Shown one piece after another: positions 55,987 through 64,000 of a stretch of DNA of 64,000 nucleotides. Under the pieces are notes generated by a model that was not told the DNA's origin, searched no databases, and saw only the letters and a list, made by a program, of their open reading frames with translations. The position numbers and the translations under genes are program-made. Position 1 is the stretch's first letter. Each line of letters begins with the position of its first letter. The stretch is from Priapulus caudatus (lineage: Eukaryota > Priapulida > Priapulimorpha > Priapulimorphida > Priapulidae), in assembly GCF_000485595.1 (NCBI RefSeq), contig NW_014577754.1, forward strand, positions 83,577-147,576, written 5' to 3'.

Positions 55987-58656
55987 ATGCCAGTAAGTAC
56001 AAAAATGTCTATCTGAGTAATTGTTACATTTGTTTCGCTTAGACTCCGCCTTTCGACGCAATTGACTGTGCTTGTCATCGCTAACAGTTTGTTTGTCACG
56101 CACTCACGTCCACATACCACACTGTCACTGTCTCAGTCACAGTGTCAGTTGTGACTCACACCCAATCAGTATAGCGTATGACTAGTATGACTATGAGTCT
56201 ATGTATGACAACACCCCCGGGGGGTCATATATATGCCGGTATTACCCCATGTGCGTTCTCACTAAAAATAATAGGCCCCCTAGTGCGAAACTGCACATTG
56301 GAAAACCCTACCCCCTATTGCAGACACAATTGAAGAATGATACCACCCCTATAACCATTGACGTTCTGCGCTCTGTGTCTGCGCCATTAGTTAGCATCTC
56401 CGCGAGAAGCCCGGATTGCGAGTAAACTCCGCCATATTGTTTATCTCGATGGTTATCCTGCCTTGCATACGCAGGTCGCTCACCTTTGTGTCGAGAAACA
56501 GTGCATGTAGCAGGAATAGAGCACCGATAATGGATGACCTGATGTGACATGACACTTGATACATTGAAATTATGGTCAATGCATGCTCTAAAAGTCTTTC
56601 TTAAGCCAATACGATCCGTTTGAGCAGCCTTCACACTACACGTTAACGCCATTGTTTCGCCGCATTTTACTCGCGCTTTCGGACGGAAACTCCTCTCCGA
56701 ACCTTTGACCTTAGACTAAGCGCCATGCGCAGTGTTAAACTGTCAATGGGTGTATGGCATACACAATGAAAATATTCCCACCCCCTATTGCATACACAAT
56801 GAAAGAGTCCTACCCGGACCCTACCCCCTATTGCGAGGTCTTGCAGACAAGTGGAGGGCAAAGAGTGGAGCGGAATGGAGGGGGCCCGTGAGGGGGGCTT
56901 ACTGCGGGCGCGGTGCTTGACTTGAACGATCCGAGGCTTATTGCGATTAGCCTTTTTAAAGGGGGCCTATTTGCTCCGCGCGCGGGCCCGCTTTAGAAGT
57001 TGAAAACACCCCTAACCGCAAAATTTGGAACTCACATGGGGTAATACCGGCATATATAAGTGACCCCCGGGGACAACACCACACCTTGCAGTGCTCGAAA
57101 TAAGAAAAAAATGTGGTTGTCCTGCGGACAACCCAGGCATCAATCAGGCGTTGTCCGCAACAATTTCTGGTTGTCCCAAAAAAATATCCCCAAATCTCCT
57201 ATTTCAATCACATAATAATATGCGTCAGAAAACACCCAAAAACAGTGGTGTAGCCAGGATTTTTTAACAAGGGTGGCCAAAAACAGCAAACTGCCGCAAA
57301 ATAGTGATGACTTAATATTTAATGGCTCCTCGCTCCCCTCTCCACCTACAGTCATCTACCTTCTCTGCAATCTTTGTTTTGGGTGCCATGGAAAAGGCGA
57401 CATTTGTTCCTTGTTCTCTGCTCCCAAGATATGTATTGTTCAGTGGCGGGTCTCGGATTCAAGGAGGGGAAAACCAAGCGGGGGGGGTATGGGGGTTCCT
57501 CCCAGAAATTTTGATAAATGTAGATCGCAGGAGATGCGTATTTGCAGCACTTTTGAGGTACATGTACAGCCTTCATTCTGACTACAACAATTCTCTTTTT
57601 TTGAACTTTCGGATCAACATGAATCCCCACTGCCATGTCTGTTTGTTTGCATGGGCAAAGGCCATCGGAAAATTCAAAAAATAATGCGGAATAAAATACC
57701 AAAATGTAGGGGTGAACTTGCTGTTTGCTGTTCCAAATCGAGTTCACCTCTCATAAATCAGAAAACCTGACATATACCAGTGTTGGAAAAGCAGCTGGTA
57801 TGCGTTGCTTTCCCACACCATAGATTAATGCGGGCCCCAGGCTATTAAGTGCATCATGGAGAACCCCTGAGAAAACATAAATAAAGTCGTTTTTCGTCAA
57901 CTTTTTTCTTGTGTGTCCACCGGACAATGTCTCAGACTGGCTAGGTTGTCCGGCACAAATTCTGCGTTGTCTCGACAACCGGACAACGCTTATTTCGAGC
58001 ACTGCTTGTCATGGAATTGACCGCCCTCTCCCGCGCTACAACTAGCACTGCACTAGTCAGACACCTACTACTATACTACTAGAGTACAAATGCCACTCGT
58101 AGTTCGAGTACTAGTAACAGTAGCTTAGTACATACTAGCTAACCAATATAGTTATTACTTAGCATTACTTTTAATTAGCATTTTGTTTCTGGTACAGGTC
58201 CATTAGTGCTCCTCACCAGTACTAGTCTCTACAATTAAGTCATTCCATACTACCATAGTGTATTTCTGTTGCCACATTCTGATGGTCTGCATTAAAATGT
58301 CATATAGTATTCTTGAGTACCCAAAATTTATTTAAGTCTTATCTTTTTGAACGAGTTTTTTGTGGGTGCATTCGCTATCGCTTCAGGTAGACTGTTTCAG
58401 ATGGGTACAATTCTTGAAGTAAAATATTTCCTTATTGATGTTGTGGTTCTTCTGCATAGATCTTTAGTGAATTTCCTCGTGCTTGATGTCTTTTCTGTGA
58501 TTATCTTTCTTCGACAAGTTGAATTTACTTGCATCTCTGTCATAATGTCATGTTATGGACCTCATTGATATCTGTAACGGTTTTATTTATTTCCTCTCTC
58601 TCTTTCTCTCTCTCTCTCTTCTCTCTCTCTCTACGTCTCTCTCTCTCTCTCGCGTA

Positions 58657-58726
<70 letters not shown>

Positions 58727-60362
58727 TATGTTACTTAGCTCTACCGTGTGGCTCTTTGCGTGCGGCATCACAAAGCTAATTTGATGACAGCTGCTGGGTT
58801 TAGGCATGCAGACAGCTGTGGCCATGTGATACAATAAGAAATGTTTGTCCTGTGGCAAGATAAACGTTACTGATAAAGCCTGACCACCCTGGGAAATTAA
58901 AACTGAAGTTACTGTGGTCTGATCAGGTTAAGGGAGTTTTCTCTAATACAAACAAACCAAAAACACAATTACGCAACCATGAATGAATTAAATATGGGTT
59001 ACCAGTTAGTCTGCCATGCTGCAAAGGTTCACTGCTGCTTTCTAGCACTGCTGCTCATATAGCCCTGTAGCAAGAGCGTAGGACACCGAGGTCACAAGCC
59101 GTTAGCTCTCCCTCTCCCTCACCTCTCCTACTCTGTTTCTCCTCGTCTACTTACGCTCCTAGCCTTTTCCTCTTCGTCTCCTATCTCTTCTCCTCGTATC
59201 TCACCTACTCTCTCCCTCCTCTCTCGTCCTCCTCCCTGCCTGCTCCTCCTCGTCTCCCTTTCTGCTCTTCTCTTCTCTCTTCTCTCTCCTCTTACCCTCT
59301 AAGCTCTCTCCTCTCTCTCCTTAGCTCCAGCCCTCTCTCTCCCTCCTTTCTCCTCCCGCTACTCTATATGTGTATGTATTAGATGTAATGACCTAATCGG
59401 TTTTTGCACATGCAGGCATACCATTCAAGCCTGACGTCTACGCTTAAGGTAGGTAACATGGCCATGCTGCCTCTCAAGACACAGTTCAAGGGTCCGGCAC
59501 CTAAAGAAGGTATGCAGCTGGATGTAGTTTAAGTACACCAACTGTCGTTTTGTTATATTTTTAGCTCATCTGACAAAGTCAGGTGCAGCTTGTAGAATCG
59601 CATGATCGTCCGTGCGTGCGTGCATGTGGCGTGCGTCCGTCCGTCCGTCCATCCGCAACAGTTGGCACAAATCTAAATGGCTCGACGTACGCGTCACGAT
59701 ATTCGGGACGTGGGCGGTATAATCCGAATACGAGTTGGGGGATGTCGAAGCTTGGGGAGTCAAAGGGTGTAAAGAAGGGGAACATTTCCTCCTTAACTTA
59801 AGGTATAGGAGGAAATGCAGATTGCCGGCACAAATCTAAACGCTTGACCTAGCTCGTATAGTTGGTGTATAGCATCATGGTAGGAAAAGCCATCACTGTG
59901 TCGAAATTGGAGGTCACAGGTCAAAGGTCAATGGCGGGACAGGCGCCGATTTTACACATTTTCTGAGGACATGGTCTAACGGAGCGATTGAAAAAAATTT
60001 TGTTTCAGCGGTGACCTACCATTTTTATGGCTTTATTAAAAGGACCATGAAATGTACTTTCCGCTGACATGCGAAGAGTAAGTGTCGGATAACCTTTTGA
60101 CCCTCAAGAGGAGGGTTAAACATGGATTTGTTGACTGTTAACAAAGGACTGAACTGCTTTTGCTATTAGAGCCCCCTCCTTTCCCCCTCCCCTATGACTG
60201 GTGTAGCTCTGAGAATAACTTGTAGCTATTTGCTACTATAAAATATATAAGTGATAATAGCACTGTCTGTGATTGGCCAGATTATTTTTTTTGTTTAATC
60301 AGGTAATATGTATTAACATGTACATATCTATATACTCTATCAATATTTAATATTAATTAATA

Positions 60363-60428
<66 letters not shown>

Positions 60429-62173
60429 TGTTCATGATATTAGTAATATGATTATTTCTCTCACAGCTGGTGACTCGGATATCATTGATGAGGCTATCTA
60501 CTTCTTCAAAGCAAATGTCTTCTTCAGAAATTATGAAATAAAGGTACGTAGTACAAATAGACATAATTTGCAATTTTCTAATCGATGACAGAACAAGCTG
60601 ATGTCATGAGGATGGTGTGTTAGTGTGGTTCACGCATCTTATATGTTCTGCGGTAAAGAAACAAACATCAATCCCTTTCCGTTTCAGAGTGAAGCAGATA
60701 GGACCCTTATTTATATAACACTTTACATCACAGAGACTTTAAAGAAGTTGCAGAAGGTGAGTGCCTGTAGCCTAGATCCGTTACATGCATACATGCCTTA
60801 CGGGTGTACATTGTGATAAGTTAACAACCGTCTTCATGACTGCTGGTAGCTCCTTACATTACAATGAGTGTTTGGGTTCTGCGTGAGTGTACAGATCATG
60901 TCGGGCTACAAGCTTTTCTTTAGCACGTGTGTAAGGCAATTATAGCCTATTCATCCCACTGCACAGTAAAGAGCTGCTACGATGTTACACACGATGTTCA
61001 AAACTAGTCACGAGTTTCGTATACTACTACGGCTTTAACCGAGCAATGCTTATTGCCGTCAGTCCAGATATTTCCCCGACATAACTACCGCTGAATCTCA
61101 AGGTCAGATCTACGCGGATCACGTGATCTCGTCACAAGGTCAGATCTACGCGGATCACGCGATCTCGTCACAACGGCCGGGTGTAATTATGTAGTCTGCT
61201 TACAGTGCGGCTCCAAGAATCAGGCGCTCAAGGAGATGCACACACTCGCTCTGCAGCGCTTCGACATTCCAGGCGAGGCTGGATTCCCGCTTAACGGAAT
61301 ATTTGCTCGACCCGCTGACCGCAATGAAGAAGGTGACGCTCACCGTAGTTAGTGGCGCCCCCTGTCAAAAGAATGTCCCAGATTTCTCAGATTTTGCCAA
61401 CTCGACCCTTGTTCTAATTGGTTTGTTGCTTCACCAGATTCTGCCATGACTTCTGATGTGGTTTAGTACAGCTGCCATCATGGAATGCTTGTTGACTCGC
61501 GCTCAATCCCACCTCATTCCGACGCGTGTCCGTTTCTTGCAGAGACGATGCGTCTGTACATCCTACAGATCCGACAAGAAACGGGCGTGAGGGTGTCCGA
61601 GAAAGTCTTTGATCCTGTTACGGACAAACCTACCAAGGTAGGTGGGCTATTTTGGAATTAATTATGTGCAATCGTGTGCATACGTCAAGCACATCAAAGG
61701 GGAAGACAGCACCTGATATGGGTTATGGCCCGGAGTGGGGGGCACTCCCTATATAGTCCATGGTAGGTGTGCGCACACCTCAAAATACCCGCACCAGACC
61801 CCCCTTTTCACATATTTCCCATCTCGGAGCATAGGTCCTCCTTTTTTCCGCACGTTCCGGAGACCCCCTCTCGCAAACATGTCCAGTTCTGGAGCATCAT
61901 GATTTTCAGCTAACCCTTGTTCCGGAGACCCCCATTTCAATGTGCTGAGTTAGTACCGGAGCCTCCCATTTCATCTCTCAATGGACACACACCTACCCTA
62001 TTTTGTAGGGGGTGCCCCCTTCCCCGGGGGTTATGGTGTATCAATATAGATTTGGTCTAGCACTTTATAGTTCGTAATGCTATTTGGCCCTTATTCCATT
62101 ACAGTGGTGGCTGTGCTTTGCAAAGAGACGCTTCATGGATAAGGCACTAACGATGCCTGGAAACAGCTACTGA
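55987..62173 (+). CDS. ARPC3: Arp2/3 complex subunit 3 (p21-Arc)
   Basis: A structural subunit of the seven-protein Arp2/3 actin-branching complex in the cytoplasm. Exons: 55987-55992, 59416-59509, 60467-60543, 60688-60756, 61206-61332, 61543-61637, 62105-62173. They join in frame to 178 aa, the length I recall for human ARPC3. Diagnostic stretches are [62 protein letters not shown] and [15 protein letters not shown]. Exon 1 is only six coding bases (ATGCCA followed by GTAAGT), as in other animals. The last ten or so residues (LTMPGNSY) differ from the copy 1 version (LNDALAYNSY), so the true C-terminus is uncertain. It is divergent from GPN3; human GPN3 and ARPC3 are also neighbours on 12q24, from memory. 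Confidence 0.93.
57089..58004. mobile_element. hAT-like non-autonomous element, copy in block 2
   Basis: The ends CAGTGCTCGAAATAAG and CTTATTTCGAGCACTG are exact inverses. CTTG flanks both sides, which is too short for a firm target duplication. Confidence 0.85.
58590..58730. repeat. (CT)n then (TA)n microsatellite, block 2
   Basis: Counterpart of 47195-47345, in ARPC3 intron 1. Confidence 0.9.
59096..59362. repeat. CT-rich low-complexity insert
   Basis: About 265 bp of CTCTCC/CTCCTC-type sequence without counterpart at the matching site in copy 1 (about 47705). It is non-coding and possibly an error-laden read segment. Confidence 0.75.
59562..60190 (+). repeat. Dispersed hairpin-ended repeat, copy in block 2
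   Basis: TTTTAGCTCATCTGACAAAG then TCAGGTG, then GTCCGTCCGTCCATCCG, through CCCTCAAGAGGAGGG. Same as 47911-48600. Confidence 0.7.
60368..60428. repeat. (TA)n(GA)n microsatellite
   Basis: TATATA runs then GAGAGA, just upstream of ARPC3 exon 3. The copy 1 equivalent (48800-48895) has an extra GGC-rich tail. Confidence 0.9.
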
Positions 62174-62490
62174 GCACAATTTACATGTATCCGGCAATCA
62201 AGATTGGGTGCGAGTTAGTCGAGTTGTTACGCAGATGCAGTGTCCAAACAGGGAGGCTACTCTATGCTTGCATTGTAAATGCTTACTTACTTGATTTGCT
62301 ATAATGTTGTCTGACGAGCGAACCTACATGTAAAATCATGATATTGACAGCTATTACAAATTGAATCCCAAAATGCCAAAAGAAACGAAATTTAAATATA
62401 TGTATTCACTGATCATATGCTTTACAGATACAGCGACCACATTAGTTAATGGAAGATCCATCATAGCTTTGTTGTATAATTTTATAATGG

Positions 62491-62496
62491 AATAAA
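62491..62496 (+). terminator. Candidate poly(A) signal of ARPC3
   Basis: AATAAA lies about 320 bp past the ARPC3 stop. Copy 1 has lost the hexamer in the matching place. Confidence 0.5.
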
Positions 62497-63089
62497 TCCA
62501 ATTTTGTAATGATATTTCAACTCTGTCTCTTTGTTTCCATCTGGTATGGGTTATGGGTCAAAATAGACTTGTGGGATTAAAAATAATCTCTTTTAATTTC
62601 AGCATAATTTGGAGTTTACTTACAAAAATATTTTGGATGGCTTTACAATTTATTTGAATGTAAAAATGATGTGTGAATAGTATTAGCTTCACTCATAAAT
62701 AGTCAAAACAATACAGCTCAGTGATTATACATTGTATATTATTAAATTCTAATGTTGCAACTACATGCACGAATTACTAAAGTGAAAATGGTCCAGAAAT
62801 GAGTTGATAATATTTGACAAAAATAGTCCTCATTTTACAGTACAATGTGACGGATTATTTGCACTTATTACAGACAGTACATATAATTATTATACTCACG
62901 TGGTCGACTTGGTAATTGCAAGGTGTGCAACTTAACCCTTTTCTATAACCCCTGTAACCCTGTTCTGAGGGAGGCTGCCACACGTGACGCACGGGCACAG
63001 CTACATTCACACTTGCTCATCTGCAATCATTCATTCATATTTGACATATATCTATATTTTGTTTTATATTTGACATATATTCATATATT

Positions 63090-64000
63090 CATCATTCATC
63101 AATATTTCATCTGCACCCTTCCTATTTTCCATCACGCTCAACACTAGACTCACATACATACGTTTTTAGCAGTAACCTAGTTGCAGGAAAATCATTAACA
63201 TATAGCCTAGGGCCCTAGGCACAATCAAAACAGTCACGCACACACACACACACATACACACAAGCCTCAGGCTATCATAAAAAACATGCACAATACATAT
63301 AGGAAGACAGGTGACGTGCCCACATAAGGTCCGCCGAGATCGAACACGACAGAGAAAGACTTTATAGAGCTGCTGACAAATTATTAGGACTAAAAACCAA
63401 AAAACCCTATATAATACACAGGACATTGGTAATCAACACGTGGCAGAAAATAATTAAAAAATTTACCGTACAATGCAATTTACAGCTGTCCAAGTACATG
63501 CTAATCTCAGGTAAAATTCCTAAAAATTGTACTTCCCAAAATATCTGCTAGTTTCAATATAAAAATTAAAGTCTGTCGACAATAACATGACGCATAACAT
63601 CAAAATCACGTGTAACTGACTGTACATTTGAATTGATAAAACCAGGATATTTAAGACACCTTTAGGACGCTCGAGTTGCACTCATCTTTTAATCACAATA
63701 TCGCGTCGGAAAATTGCCTATGACGCTGCGGTGGGATATAGGTCTATTTTCCCTAAGATTCAATATATAATAACACGTCCTACTTCTTTAACATGAAAAT
63801 ATATTCATGAATTGCCAACAAGACTCTACTATGCACATCACACACATTTTATGCTATGCTGTAAATATAACTCAAAAATTTCCCACTTGCTCGCAAAATT
63901 ACAAGACCACACACACCCAGGATCCTGTGCGCCGGTATGACGGCCTCTCCCTCCCCTAACATGTTAAAAATCTGTAAATTTGAGTAGAAGTGCTCTGCTT
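63090..64000. other. Non-coding tail of the window
   Basis: A short (CA)n lies at 63236-63262. Otherwise I see no gene, repeat family or regulatory signal. Confidence 0.5.

Larger units (their letters stand above)
53395..63085. repeat. Block copy 2 of the ~10-kb duplication
   Basis: Collinear with 40398-44085 plus 45489-53323. It lacks the GPN3 exon 2-5 repeat, the N gap, the G-rich tract and the 1.23-kb insertion. It has a CT-rich insert at 59096-59362. Coding exons are much better preserved here. Confidence 0.93.

Overview
The window is nuclear DNA of a metazoan, most likely a marine invertebrate. The evidence is long spliced genes with GT-AG introns, animal-type protein families, TTAGGG-type repeats, and dense mini- and microsatellites and foldback transposons. 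I cannot name the species. No bacterial, viral or organellar genes are visible, and I saw no tRNA or rRNA gene.

Layout. 0-13 kb: two minus-strand zinc-finger genes. The first (1924-4265) encodes C2HC fingers and is split by a frameshift. The second (10903-12936) encodes eight C2H2 fingers. Satellites lie between them, including a 33-bp minisatellite at 9.1-10.1 kb. 13.5-17.1 kb: a cluster of foldback (long inverted repeat) transposons. One has an 8-bp target duplication and holds an interstitial telomeric tract. 18.3-21.7 kb (+): a complete protein phosphatase 4 catalytic subunit gene (PPP4C, 7 exons, 307 aa). 25.3-36.1 kb (-): a VMP1 gene, 12 coding exons, 471 aa, convergent with PPP4C. Its first exon encodes most of a SAP domain, and the second completes the domain in frame. 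37.7-42.8 kb (-): GPN3, 8 exons, 276 aa. It is head-to-head with ARPC3 (+, 7 exons, 178 aa), with 280 bp between the start codons.

About 40.4-63.1 kb is the same ~10-kb block assembled twice. Copy 1 (40.4-53.3 kb) is interrupted by a misplaced, indel-ridden repeat of GPN3 exons 2-5 and a 25-N gap. Copy 2 is 53.4-63.1 kb. ARPC3 is readable in copy 2 and broken in copy 1, while GPN3 exon 1 is intact in both. Dense single-base indels, the N gap and low-complexity inserts suggest a false duplication built from unpolished long reads, not a real tandem duplication. The two versions still differ by a 1.2-kb insertion containing a dispersed hairpin-ended repeat.

The best candidate novelty is the SAP-VMP1 fusion: a putative DNA/chromatin-binding module on the N-terminus of an ER lipid scramblase. 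Next come foldback elements carrying telomeric repeats, and a C2HC-finger protein with many LxxLL-like motifs. All exon calls were made by eye from splice sites and remembered family sequences; no search was run.
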